This document shows, one piece after another, positions 9,015 through 18,996 of a stretch of 64,000 nt of DNA. The DNA comes from Flavobacteriales bacterium. GTDB taxonomy: Bacteria > Bacteroidota > Bacteroidia > Flavobacteriales_C > GCA-002722245. Location of the stretch: NCBI GenBank assembly GCA_002717515.1, contig PBEC01000021.1, positions 1 through 64,000 of the forward strand. Direction: 5' to 3'. The position numbers and the translations under genes were made by a program. The notes beneath the pieces are model-generated. The model was not told the origin of the DNA, ran no database searches, and saw only the letters and a program-made list of their open reading frames with translations. The stretch's first letter is position 1, and each line of letters starts with the position of its first letter.

Positions 9015-9063
9015 TTTTTTAATTTAATTCATCTAAATGAATGGCCCCATTTTGATTCGGATT

Positions 9064-9717
9064 ATGAAGAAAAGCATCAAGCCAGAGAAAATCAGCTTGA
9101 TTTTTGTCGTATGGTTTAACTTAACTTCTTTAAACGGTTTTGCTCAATATACAAAGGAAGCTTTCCTTGACTCATTAAAAAACACCAAATATCTCCAAGG
9201 CTACTTTGAAAACAACACCAATTATAATGATTCGAGTTATGCTGAATACCTTTATTCAATTCTTCCAATCGACACGTTTAAAGTAGATTCAAATAGTGGT
9301 TTTGGTTTTAACCCTTCTTCCATCTCCATTTTGTATTCAAATTCGGGAAATTTAAAGCTTTACTGCGGTTTAAGTGTTATAAAAGGCCAAAATAAGAAAC
9401 TAAAAGAAATTACATTTTATAATCATTATGGACATAAAACAGCTTTATACTGGAGATTTTACAATAATGGAAAAATAGAAATTGTTCATTATTATGATGA
9501 TGAATTTAGCGACTCGTCCGGAGTGTATGGAGTTTTTTTTTCAAAGAAACCAAGTTATCGTTTTACAAAGTATAGAAAATCAGGAAGACTTCAATTAACA
9601 GGAAAATATGAAAATGGCAATAAAACAGGTGAATGGTTTTATTTTGATAAAAAAGGAATTTTGTTCAAAAAAGAAAAATATATCGACAACAAACGGGTCA
9701 GTCAAGTTAGCTTCTAA
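9064..9717 (+). CDS. exported protein with MORN-like C-terminus
   Basis: A 217-residue protein of unknown function. I prefer the ATG at 9064, which gives a normal signal peptide (KK, hydrophobic core, cleavage near GFAQ), over the ATG at 9037. The C-terminal 50 residues contain MORN/YwqK-like repeat phrasing (GRLQLTGKYENGNKTGEWFY, then KKGILFKKEKY), a pattern common in exported Bacteroidota proteins of unknown role. It is convergent with the AddB-like gene, only 12 bases apart. Confidence 0.7.
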   Translation: MKKSIKPEKISLIFVVWFNLTSLNGFAQYTKEAFLDSLKNTKYLQGYFENNTNYNDSSYAEYLYSILPIDTFKVDSNSGFGFNPSSISILYSNSGNLKLYCGLSVIKGQNKKLKEITFYNHYGHKTALYWRFYNNGKIEIVHYYDDEFSDSSGVYGVFFSKKPSYRFTKYRKSGRLQLTGKYENGNKTGEWFYFDKKGILFKKEKYIDNKRVSQVSF

Positions 9718-9729
9718 TATCAGTAAGAA

Positions 9730-12531
9730 TTATTGACAATAATTGCAATATTTTGCATCAACATTGTGTTTAAAATTGCTTGAGGTGTTAAGCATATTCT
9801 CTACTATAACCTTTAATACCTTTGGAAAATTCTCTCTTATATCATCGGCCGTTACCTTCTTTCGGTTATGTGACAACTGTAATAATCCCGATTGTAAATT
9901 TCTGAAGCTATATATCCCTGCTACAAAATCGTTGACTTGTGGATTTTGCATTAAATATATATAACCGTATAAAGCAAGCTGTAAAGCCTTACTTTTTTTA
10001 GGGTTTTCCGCCAGATCTTCCCACGACTTAAAACTTAAGTCGGTGCTAATAACATTTCCTGTTTTGTAATCAATCAATTGTGTTTGATTGCCCAGTATTC
10101 CTATTCGATCTGCAAATCCCTCCAGTTTCACCTGAATTATTTTATTCTCGACTTCAACAGGCATAACGAAACTGAGTTTATTCTCTTGAGATAAAATTCT
10201 ATAGTCTAATTTTTTGCTCTGAGCGTTCACTATATTTTTTACTTCAAGTTCCAAAAAGTTTTTAACGTACTGCCTTGCAACCTCATAAGTTAATAGGTTA
10301 CTTCCTGTCGTTAAGTCTTCTTTGCTCAAATATTCTTGAAACTCATTTGTTAAAACGGAAGTGATCTTTTTGTTCATCAATTCAATATCTTGAGCCAATA
10401 GGTTCTTTTTAACATATGGCTCAAATAAAAGCTCAAGGGTATTATGTATGCAGGTACCAAAAGTAGAATGCTTTAAATTTTCTTCAACTTCATCGGTCTC
10501 TCCTAGTTTTAATATGTAACGATAATAAAAATCTAAACTACAAGCAATAAAAGTGTTCAGTGCCGATGGGGAAATTCCTTTCTCCAACTTTTTAACTAAC
10601 AGGTCGACAGATTGTTCATTTTTAAAAAACTCTACATCTATAGCATTTAATTCAGGAGAAGGTGTATAAGATGTTTCATGAATATTTACTTTTTCATTTG
10701 CCAAAGGCAATTCAACAAGTATTTGATCGATAAAACGACTTTTCTCAGTAGATGCTCCAAAATCATTTTGACCATTTAAATAAACAAGATCCATCTGCTT
10801 AACCTGGTGAAGTAATCGATAGAAATGATTAGCAAATATAGCATCGTGGTCGTGATGAGTCGGCAAGCCAAACTCCCTCTTGATATCATAGGGTATGAAT
10901 GAATTTTCTTTCTTGCCTTTTGGCAAAACACCTTCATTCACTGAAAGCATGATGATTCGATCAAAATCCAATAATCTTGTTTCCAACATTCCCATAATTT
11001 GAAGACCTTTTAATGGTTCTCCAAAAAAGGATAATGATTCTGATGAAACCAGTTGATTTATTAACTTTTTAACAATTTTAATGGATGTTTTTTGAAGATG
11101 TTTTGACGTTTCAACTGTTCTCAAAAACTTTCTTAAAATTAAAGTGTAAGAATATAAGTATTCTGTTTGAATAGACTTTTCCAAATCGGACAACTCTGCT
11201 TTTGACAACCCCTCTTTAATAAGCCCTAAAAGACTTAATAAAACTTCAATTAAGCCTTTTGTATTGTCTAGTTTATTGAACAAAAGAGATATATAAGATT
11301 CCTTGCTGAAATGCTTCTCGAAACGTTTAACACCAACATAAATAACATTTTTATTAATCAACTCCTCTTTTAATGATTGAATTTCTGAAGTGCAGTTTCC
11401 TGCTAAATGAGAAAAACATGGGTGATCAATAATTTGAAATATAGACCTGAAATAATAGGCCTTTTTATCTTTTTCACCTCTGTAGTTTCCCCAACAATCC
11501 AAATGTGCATTAATAAAAGAAGTCAGTGGAGCCATCTTCAAACTGTAACCCATGGTTATGTTTGCGGCATTTATATTTGATGGTAAATTATACAACAGAG
11601 GAAGTAAAAGGTTTTCATTATTCAATACGACAGCTGTGCTTAATGCATTAGCTTCATCGAATGTTTCCTGCAAAATCATCCCTGTGTAGTGAGTTTGAGC
11701 CGAATCTGTATTACATGCAACAATATTTATTGATTTTTCTCCTTGAGTGATTCCATTACCTGACCAATTGAATGGAATCGTAGGGTATTTTTTACTTATT
11801 CTTCTTAAAAACCTTCCCGCTTCTTGTTCTGGCTGTTTAAAATAATAATCATCGGAATCCCAGAATATTTCCGCCTTTCCTAATTTTATTAATGAATAAA
11901 TAATCTTTTCCTCAGATGCGCTTAAAGCATTAAAACCTGCGAAAAACAACTTAGAATACTTTATGTCCTTAATTATTTCATTTATCTCATTGGCTACATG
12001 ACGATATTGCATTCCAGGATAAGCTTTTCCGTTCGCTTTTAAATTGTTTTGAAATGCATGATAAATTTCGCCCAGTAATTTCCAAAAATGCAAATAGTTT
12101 TGTTGAGCATCTGTTAGCGCTTCTCCATTAACATTCCAATACTCAAGAGCTCTAGCTTCATTGATGTAGTTGAATATATTATTTGAATCAATTAAATATC
12201 GATCAATATCCGAAAAATCAGATAGTAAAGTTGGTGCCCACTTCAAAAATGAACCTATGTCCTCAGGTTCTCCTTTTACAACAGACAAATAGGCTTCATA
12301 TAGTTCAAGTACCAATAATAACTTTTCTTGCTTTTTATATGCACAGTATTGACCAACAAATTCATCCAATGAAAAAAACTGAGGAGCCCAAAACGTTTTT
12401 TTGTAAACTTTTGCTAGTTCTTGCTTTAAGAAAGCGGCTGCTCTTTTGGTGGGTAATACAATACAAATATTTTCAGGTGTTTCATACCTGCTTTTTATTT
12501 CTTGAGCAATCTTTTTTAAAAAAGAATCCAT
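9730..12531 (-). CDS. AddB-like PD-(D/E)XK nuclease, probable AddAB subunit
   Basis: A 933-residue protein with the layout of AddB/RecB-type nucleases. A helicase-like N-terminal half has a degenerate ATP site (VLPTKRAAAFLKQ, residues 25-37). The C-terminal nuclease has His696 (GTCIHNTLE), Asp808 (GFADRI), Asp821-x-Lys823 (IDYKTG) and the QLALYGY motif near 851. Cys664, Cys929 and Cys932 match three of the four iron-sulfur cysteines of AddB; the protein ends at residue 933, before the place where the fourth would be expected. Role: DNA end processing for recombination. The AddA helicase is not in the window. It overlaps the next gene by one base. Confidence 0.85.
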   Translation of the reverse strand: MDSFLKKIAQEIKSRYETPENICIVLPTKRAAAFLKQELAKVYKKTFWAPQFFSLDEFVGQYCAYKKQEKLLLVLELYEAYLSVVKGEPEDIGSFLKWAPTLLSDFSDIDRYLIDSNNIFNYINEARALEYWNVNGEALTDAQQNYLHFWKLLGEIYHAFQNNLKANGKAYPGMQYRHVANEINEIIKDIKYSKLFFAGFNALSASEEKIIYSLIKLGKAEIFWDSDDYYFKQPEQEAGRFLRRISKKYPTIPFNWSGNGITQGEKSINIVACNTDSAQTHYTGMILQETFDEANALSTAVVLNNENLLLPLLYNLPSNINAANITMGYSLKMAPLTSFINAHLDCWGNYRGEKDKKAYYFRSIFQIIDHPCFSHLAGNCTSEIQSLKEELINKNVIYVGVKRFEKHFSKESYISLLFNKLDNTKGLIEVLLSLLGLIKEGLSKAELSDLEKSIQTEYLYSYTLILRKFLRTVETSKHLQKTSIKIVKKLINQLVSSESLSFFGEPLKGLQIMGMLETRLLDFDRIIMLSVNEGVLPKGKKENSFIPYDIKREFGLPTHHDHDAIFANHFYRLLHQVKQMDLVYLNGQNDFGASTEKSRFIDQILVELPLANEKVNIHETSYTPSPELNAIDVEFFKNEQSVDLLVKKLEKGISPSALNTFIACSLDFYYRYILKLGETDEVEENLKHSTFGTCIHNTLELLFEPYVKKNLLAQDIELMNKKITSVLTNEFQEYLSKEDLTTGSNLLTYEVARQYVKNFLELEVKNIVNAQSKKLDYRILSQENKLSFVMPVEVENKIIQVKLEGFADRIGILGNQTQLIDYKTGNVISTDLSFKSWEDLAENPKKSKALQLALYGYIYLMQNPQVNDFVAGIYSFRNLQSGLLQLSHNRKKVTADDIRENFPKVLKVIVENMLNTSSNFKHNVDAKYCNYCQ

Positions 12532-13550
12532 TAAAGGGTCGTATATTTTTCTTTTAAAGAATCAAAGTACAATTTGAAATCACCCCCAAAATCTTCATTG
12601 AAAGTTTTTTCCAGTTGTTTTTGATCTTCTCGGTACATTAAAAAATCCGTAAAAAAAGTATTGTTCAAATTGTGTTTTAAAGCCTGAATTCTTCTCACTT
12701 TGTGGAAGGAATTTAAGCTTAGTGTATCCATATTATCAAGGACTTTATGAATTTGAACTTTTTTTTCTTTTTCAGGTTTCAAAGCTCCTTTTTCTTTGTA
12801 AAACTTTTTTAGTTGTAAAGCACCTCTATGCATATGAGCTCTTATTTTTTGTAAATCAGAAAGTTCATCGAGATAACTCTTAATTACTTGAGAATCCTTG
12901 GGATATTTATTTTTTAAAAACATAAGAGCACCTTTGTCGCCAATGAATGAAGCTAAATTTTCATTAAACTGAACATCATTTTTCACGAAAATAGTACCGT
13001 GAGTTAATTCGTGAATAAGGAGTCTCGCCAACTGACCTTCTGTTTTTTGAAGCATACTACTCATAATTGGATCTTTAAACCACCCAAGTGTACTCCATGC
13101 ATTTACCTCTCCTATATCGGTATCAAAACCTTCATTTTTCAGTTTTTGTGCTTCTTTAACAGCCTTTTTCTTTTTGAAAAATCCTTTGTAGGAAAACTCG
13201 CCCAAAATTGGAAAAGACCATTTGTAGGAGTTTAAGGCATATGCTTCACAGGCCGTAACAACGTACATACCCGGAAGCCCTTTTTGGTCGTACATTTTGG
13301 TATAATTTTTCGAGGGGTATATACCTAATGAGTCGAAAGCGAATCGCTTTATTTCTTCGATGAGCTTTATTTTGGCCTTTAAAGAATCAGGATAATTTTT
13401 ATCTTTCAAGTATTCATCCAGAGGTTTTGCTTTCCATACAATTTTCAACTGTCCCATTCCTTGTTGAAGTCCATAGCATATGGATTTACAATTTAACAAG
13501 CAGAGCACAACAAATAAGCCCAAAATAATTTTAAGTCCTCGCTTTAACAT
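12531..13550 (-). CDS. predicted metallo-aminopeptidase lipoprotein (COG4324-like)
   Basis: A 339-residue protein with an N-terminal lipoprotein-like signal (LLNC, Cys21) and the zinc-peptidase motif HELTH at residues 180-184, followed by a likely third ligand in FNENLASFIG (Glu197). This set and the length fit the predicted aminopeptidase family COG4324/DUF2265. A cell-surface or periplasmic location is inferred from the signal. Its stop shares one base with the start of the AddB-like gene, so the two are probably co-transcribed, although their jobs appear unrelated. Confidence 0.78.
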   Translation of the reverse strand: MLKRGLKIILGLFVVLCLLNCKSICYGLQQGMGQLKIVWKAKPLDEYLKDKNYPDSLKAKIKLIEEIKRFAFDSLGIYPSKNYTKMYDQKGLPGMYVVTACEAYALNSYKWSFPILGEFSYKGFFKKKKAVKEAQKLKNEGFDTDIGEVNAWSTLGWFKDPIMSSMLQKTEGQLARLLIHELTHGTIFVKNDVQFNENLASFIGDKGALMFLKNKYPKDSQVIKSYLDELSDLQKIRAHMHRGALQLKKFYKEKGALKPEKEKKVQIHKVLDNMDTLSLNSFHKVRRIQALKHNLNNTFFTDFLMYREDQKQLEKTFNEDFGGDFKLYFDSLKEKYTTL

Positions 13551-13558
13551 GCAACTAA

Positions 13559-13591
13559 AATAGAAAGATTTTAAATAAAAATCTTTCTATT
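13559..13591 (-). terminator. AT-rich hairpin after bshB1
   Basis: AATAGAAAGATTTT (13559-13572), a 5-base loop and its exact complement (13578-13591) form a 14-bp stem. It lies downstream of bshB1 and just upstream of the aminopeptidase start. The T tract after it is short (TTT), so its strength as a terminator is uncertain. Confidence 0.45.
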
Positions 13592-13660
13592 ACAAAAAAC
13601 AAACATTATTGAATAGTAAAGTGTTTTGGTATATTTAAAACCTTATATGAAGGTGGGTGA

Positions 13661-14380
13661 TTATTCGATTGTTTTGAGAACATCATTAATCATCAAAGGG
13701 ACTTCAACAGTGAATCCCTCTGCATATTCTTTTTTTATGAGCCGACCATAGTTTCTTGCCCTTGCCTTGATAAACTCTAAAAAATCTTCTCTGCTTATTG
13801 GCGTTTCAGGCTCCTTGCTTTCGGGATTGTAAAATTGAGTCTTAAAAGCTTTGATGGCCATCATTTTTTTATCCATTTGATTAGAAATGTCTACAATAAA
13901 GTCAGGTTCAATATAATAGTCCTGAATGTAATGATATACGGCTTTAGGCCTCCAGGCATTTTGGGAAACACCATTAAGTTCCGTTTTAACTTTTGGTAAG
14001 CCTGATAAAAAGCAGGCCTCACTCACAAGATTACTTGCCTTTGCATGGTCCGGATGACGATCTTTGACGGAATTCGCAAAAACCAACTTAGGCTGATATT
14101 TTCTAATCATCGATATGACTTTCTTTTTATTGGATTCTGAACAATGAAAAAAACAATCCTCCATTTTAAGATTCTGTCGATCAACAATGCCCAAAATTTT
14201 CGAAGCTTCCGAGGCTTCTTTTTTCCTAGTTGCGACGTTACCTCTTGTACCCAATTCACCTTGAGTAAGATCGATAACCGCAACCTTGTACCCCATTTCT
14301 ATATGTTTCATAAGTGTACCTGAACAACTGATTTCAATGTCGTCAGGATGGGCAGCAAATGCTAAAATATCAACCTTCAT
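13661..14380 (-). CDS. bshB1: bacillithiol biosynthesis deacetylase BshB1
   Basis: A 239-residue zinc deacetylase of the LmbE/PIG-L family. Seen: the zinc motif AAHPDDIEI (His11, Asp14) near the N-terminus, LTQGELGTRG, and the second metal region DRHPDHAKAS near residue 113, with the length and phrasing typical of BshB1. It removes the acetyl group from GlcNAc-malate, the second step of bacillithiol synthesis. bshA and bshC are not in the window. A general PIG-L deacetylase is the alternative, but the match to BshB1 is good. Confidence 0.88.
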   Translation of the reverse strand: MKVDILAFAAHPDDIEISCSGTLMKHIEMGYKVAVIDLTQGELGTRGNVATRKKEASEASKILGIVDRQNLKMEDCFFHCSESNKKKVISMIRKYQPKLVFANSVKDRHPDHAKASNLVSEACFLSGLPKVKTELNGVSQNAWRPKAVYHYIQDYYIEPDFIVDISNQMDKKMMAIKAFKTQFYNPESKEPETPISREDFLEFIKARARNYGRLIKKEYAEGFTVEVPLMINDVLKTIE

Positions 14381-14498
14381 ATAAGTTATTTGTTATAACA
14401 AACTTAATTATTTTTATAATAAGTTTCAATTCTGTAAAAGAAAAGTAGCAAATTCTAGACACTTTTGCTGATAATATCCGTTATTTTAGTAGTTAAGC

Positions 14499-17400
14499 AT
14501 GGAGTCAAAACCTAAAAACAGTGGTCGTAAAACTTTACTACGGAAATTCTTGAAATGGAGTAGTATCTTTTTATTATTCCTGACGATTATTGGTTATTTA
14601 GTTTTCAAGAGCAGTTATGTCCAGACGTTCATATGTAAAAAGATTGGAAACTACCTTTCAAACAAAACAGAAACTACCATTACGATAAGAGAGGTAGACT
14701 TCAGACCATTTGACACTTTTGTACTTAAAGACCTTTTGATTCTTGATCACAAAGGCGACACAATGATTTTTTCCAATGATTTTTACTTTGAGATTAATGA
14801 TTACGACTTTAAAAAGCTTTATTTCGATTTTGATTTATTAGAACTAAATGAAGCTTTTATTCATATTAAAACTCACAAGGGTGAAGACAAAAGTAATCTT
14901 AAACGTTTTTTTGAGAAGCTCTCTAAGAAAAATAGAGGTAGGAAAAGAGTATCTCCTGAAATTAACATCCTTGAAATTCAATTCGAAGAGCTTCGATGCA
15001 GAATTTGGAATGAAAACACGTCTCCAAAACCAGATAAAATAGACTTCAAGCATATTGAGCTTTATGACATTAACATGGAAGCAAAGAATTTCATGTTACA
15101 TCATGACAGTGTTGAATTCAAGTCCGAACTATTGTCTTTTAACGAAAAATCAGGGTTTAAACTACGTGAGTTTGATGGTGATTTTAAATTAAATAAAAAT
15201 AGCCTCAATATTAACGGTTTGGAATTAGAAACCGATGAAACGAATATCAAAGGAGATATTTATATGAATTACAGCAACTTCAAAGCTTTCAAAAATTTTT
15301 ACAGTGATGTTAATATTGATACTCATTTCGAAAAAACCAAAATAAGTTCTAATGACGTAGCGTATTTTGTTAAGGCTTTGAGAGGTCTGGACAAAACCAT
15401 CACCTTTGAAGGGAATATTAATGGCCCCATAAGTAAATTAAATGCTGAAGGTTTGAAATTCAGTTACGGCGATTTAACTCATTTCAATGGTCAAATAAAA
15501 TTCGATGGATTGGGCGTAAAGAATGATCCTGTAATAAATGCTGAAATAACCAATTTAATCACTTATGATAAAGATTTAAAAAACACCCCCCTACCTCCTT
15601 TTCATTCGGGAAAAAAAATAAAAACTCCAAAATGGATGAGTCAAGTTGGTAAAATGGAATTTAAGGGAAGTTTTGCAGGACCTATTTCCAATTTTGAAGC
15701 CACAGGTATTTTAACCACTAACGCAGGTTCAATTAAATCCAACGTAAACTTCAAAAGCGACACTACCGGAGAAACGAAAATTATAGGGAAAATTATAACC
15801 GATAATTTTAATTTGGGAAAAACAATTGACAACCCAAACTTTGGTTTTATTTCAATGAATGGAGAACTGAATGCTCTTGCCCAATTTGACAACAATCGTT
15901 TAATATTCTCGGGGAAAATACCCAGAATTGACTATAAAGATTACACCTATTCAAACATCACCATGGATGGGCTTTTGAAAGATAAAATTTTTAAAGGAAT
16001 ATTAGCTGTTAAAGACACTAATCTGGTTTTTGATTTTGACGGAAGTATTGATTATAGTATTCCCGAATTTCAAAAATATGATTTTAAAGCCGACTTAAAA
16101 AAAGCAAATATCAGAAATATCAATTGGTCAATTAGAGATTCCAGCACCCAAATTAGCGCTAAGCTGGAGGTAAACATGATTGGTAATCGTTTTGAAGATT
16201 TAAATGGAGAATTACGATTAAAAGATATAGTTTGGAATGAAAATGGTGGTTCTTATAAAGTTGATTCGCTCAATGTTCGCTCTGTTACGAAAAAGGAACG
16301 TGAAATGATGATTTTATCCTCTGATATCTTACAGGCTAAAATTGAAGGAAAATATAACCTTGGCAAAATATACCCTACAGTTGTAAATATATTATCGAAA
16401 GAAATCCCTTCACTTGTTAAGGGTGTGGAAATAAAAGAGCTTACGGGTAATAATAATTTTAACATAATGTTTAAACTTCATAAATATGACATAATTCACA
16501 AGTTATTTACACCCAATTTCAATTTATCCAAAAAGACCAGATTAAGTGGGAAATTTGATGAAAAAACAAAATCCTTTAATATCAATTTCGCCGCTGATTC
16601 AATTCACATAAAGAATAAAATCATTCGAGATTTAAAACTATACAGTAATAATTATGGCGATAAAATGAGTTTGGTTGGTCGATCAAAATTTGTTCAGATT
16701 GTGAAAAAGGTGGGGGTTGAAAATCTAAAAATAAACACAAGTATTAAAAATAATAATCTCGACTATACTATTTCCTACAAGAACAAAAGTAAAAAGCCCA
16801 GTCATGGGGATGTTTCAGGTAACCTTAACCTGAATGATTTAGACTCAATAAAAATGAGTATTAACCAATCAAAATTCGTACATCAGGATACTATTTGGCA
16901 GATCGACAATTCAATGTTTGCTTGTTTTGCTAATAAATTCATAGATATAAAAAACTTTAATTTACATTCTAAAAATCAATTCTTTAAAATTAATGGAACC
17001 AGCTCATTATTAAATTCTGATCGTATGGTTTTCAGTATGAAAAATTTTCGACTAAGCACATTAAATTATTTTTGGAGCACAATTAATCTTGAGCTTGAAG
17101 GAACTGCGAATGGAAATTTAGAATTAGACGGAGGCTTTGAAAATCAAGTTTTTTCAACTGATTTATCGGTTGATAACATGATGCTTAACGAACAGGATTT
17201 TGGTAAACTTAAGCTGAATACATTTTTTAAAAAATCAAGTAAGGTCATTAATGTTAACCTTTCAGTAAAAAACAAAATGAACAATTTTAACAACCTCACC
17301 ATTGATGGATATTATTACCCATACGAAAGAGGTAAAATTGATATGAAAGCCGATCTTAAAAATACAGAACTGAAATTCTTAGAAAGATATTTCAATGGTG

Positions 17401-18992
17401 TTTTTTCCAACTTCAAAGGGGGCAAATCATCGGGAGTTTTAGCCATTCAAGGAAGTATTAAACACCCTTTATTTAAAGGAAAATTAAATGTCGATCATCT
17501 GAGATTTAAAGTTGACTATCTCAATGTTACTTATGGGGTCGATGCACAAAATTTAAACTTTGACAAAGACTACATCTGGTTTAAAAACTTTACTATTACT
17601 CATGATCTTCATCCAAAATCGAAAGCCAAAGTCAACGGTTTTGTTGACTTAAATGGTTTTAAAAATATTAGTTATCAAATGGACTCCGTATTTCTTGAAC
17701 AATTTTACTGTCTCAACACGACTGTAAAAGAAAACTCCACATTCTTTGGTCAGGCCTATGTTGACGGACTTCTTCAGCTAAGAGGAAATGGAAAAAACCA
17801 TTTTATTGGCGGAAGCGTTTACACAACAAAATCAACTAAATACGACGTATTCAAAAATAAATACATAACTGTTGCTTCTGAATTAGAATTGCCTCTCGAT
17901 CAAGCAGAAGATCTTGAAATCAGCGAATTTGCAACATTTGTAAACTTATCAGAACCCAAAATAAACTCCAATAATCTAAAAGAGGATTTTGATGTGTCAG
18001 GACTTGATTTAGATTTTAATTTTAAGATAAATCCGGAAGCGAACCTACGCATACTCTTTGATCCGGCAGTAGGAGATGAAATAAATGCAAGAGGGAACGG
18101 TTCTATAGGAATGATTATTAATTCCGACGGTAAGTTTAACATGTATGGAGACTTTTCAGTTACACGTGGAAATTATTTTTTCACACTGCAAAACATTATT
18201 GGAAAAAAATTCATTGTTGAACCTGGAAGTAAAATAAGCTGGAATGGAGACCCTCTGGATGCTCAAATGGCCATAAAAACTTATTACAGAAGTAGAGCTA
18301 ACCTTATAAATTTAGTAGATTCAAACCTTATTGGGGTTGGTGACTATCAAAACTTAAAGTCACAATTTGACAATAGAATTCCAGTAAACAGTAATCTTGG
18401 TCTTTTTGGAAGCTTATGGAAACCTTCTTTGATAATAGGAATTTCTCTACCAAATGGAACACCCGAAGAAAAAGACTTTCTTGAAGAAAAAATTGTTGGA
18501 GTTGATGAAATTAATCGTCAGGCTTTTTCACTTATTTTAACAAGCCAGTTTCTACCTCCGTCAAGTGGTTTTGAATCAATTGTGTCGGATAAAGCAGGAT
18601 TGCATAACGGCATGCAGTTTGTTGAAGGTCAAATTAATAATGCGCTTAGTGGCCTACTGCATCCAAACCTGGATTTGGGTGTTGACTATAATGAAGTTGA
18701 AGAAAATGAATCCAATGAAAACCTTACCAAAGATGAACTAAGGCTTTTGGCTGGTTTTAAATACAAAAACTTAAGTGTTAAAACGGATTACGACATCAAT
18801 AATCAGGTTGGTGACATTGAAGCCGAATTCAAAATCACAGAAGCTTTAAAAGCTAAAGCATATCACAAAACGACAAGTGATCAAACCGCGATAAATAACC
18901 AAATAAATACAACTTATGGTATTGGCGCCGTTTTTCAAAAAAGCTTTGAATCCATTATGGATCTTTTCAGGAAAAAAGAGAAAAAGAATTAA
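14499..18992 (+). CDS. TamB-like translocation/assembly module protein (DUF490)
   Basis: A 1497-residue envelope protein. One N-terminal membrane helix (residues 20-38, FLKWSSIFLLFLTIIGYLVF) is followed by more than 1300 residues of repetitive beta-rich sequence, as in the AsmA-like/TamB bridge proteins that span the periplasm. The C-terminal 300 residues (NGSIGMIINSDGKFNMYGDF, then GNYFFTLQNIIGKKF) form the DUF490 domain. Family role: moving lipids or outer-membrane proteins between the membranes. The Bacteroidota form typically pairs with a BamA-like protein, not present here. It stands alone on the plus strand and meets the next gene convergently with a four-base gap. Confidence 0.85.
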   Translation: MESKPKNSGRKTLLRKFLKWSSIFLLFLTIIGYLVFKSSYVQTFICKKIGNYLSNKTETTITIREVDFRPFDTFVLKDLLILDHKGDTMIFSNDFYFEINDYDFKKLYFDFDLLELNEAFIHIKTHKGEDKSNLKRFFEKLSKKNRGRKRVSPEINILEIQFEELRCRIWNENTSPKPDKIDFKHIELYDINMEAKNFMLHHDSVEFKSELLSFNEKSGFKLREFDGDFKLNKNSLNINGLELETDETNIKGDIYMNYSNFKAFKNFYSDVNIDTHFEKTKISSNDVAYFVKALRGLDKTITFEGNINGPISKLNAEGLKFSYGDLTHFNGQIKFDGLGVKNDPVINAEITNLITYDKDLKNTPLPPFHSGKKIKTPKWMSQVGKMEFKGSFAGPISNFEATGILTTNAGSIKSNVNFKSDTTGETKIIGKIITDNFNLGKTIDNPNFGFISMNGELNALAQFDNNRLIFSGKIPRIDYKDYTYSNITMDGLLKDKIFKGILAVKDTNLVFDFDGSIDYSIPEFQKYDFKADLKKANIRNINWSIRDSSTQISAKLEVNMIGNRFEDLNGELRLKDIVWNENGGSYKVDSLNVRSVTKKEREMMILSSDILQAKIEGKYNLGKIYPTVVNILSKEIPSLVKGVEIKELTGNNNFNIMFKLHKYDIIHKLFTPNFNLSKKTRLSGKFDEKTKSFNINFAADSIHIKNKIIRDLKLYSNNYGDKMSLVGRSKFVQIVKKVGVENLKINTSIKNNNLDYTISYKNKSKKPSHGDVSGNLNLNDLDSIKMSINQSKFVHQDTIWQIDNSMFACFANKFIDIKNFNLHSKNQFFKINGTSSLLNSDRMVFSMKNFRLSTLNYFWSTINLELEGTANGNLELDGGFENQVFSTDLSVDNMMLNEQDFGKLKLNTFFKKSSKVINVNLSVKNKMNNFNNLTIDGYYYPYERGKIDMKADLKNTELKFLERYFNGVFSNFKGGKSSGVLAIQGSIKHPLFKGKLNVDHLRFKVDYLNVTYGVDAQNLNFDKDYIWFKNFTITHDLHPKSKAKVNGFVDLNGFKNISYQMDSVFLEQFYCLNTTVKENSTFFGQAYVDGLLQLRGNGKNHFIGGSVYTTKSTKYDVFKNKYITVASELELPLDQAEDLEISEFATFVNLSEPKINSNNLKEDFDVSGLDLDFNFKINPEANLRILFDPAVGDEINARGNGSIGMIINSDGKFNMYGDFSVTRGNYFFTLQNIIGKKFIVEPGSKISWNGDPLDAQMAIKTYYRSRANLINLVDSNLIGVGDYQNLKSQFDNRIPVNSNLGLFGSLWKPSLIIGISLPNGTPEEKDFLEEKIVGVDEINRQAFSLILTSQFLPPSSGFESIVSDKAGLHNGMQFVEGQINNALSGLLHPNLDLGVDYNEVEENESNENLTKDELRLLAGFKYKNLSVKTDYDINNQVGDIEAEFKITEALKAKAYHKTTSDQTAINNQINTTYGIGAVFQKSFESIMDLFRKKEKKN

Positions 18993-18996
18993 ACCG

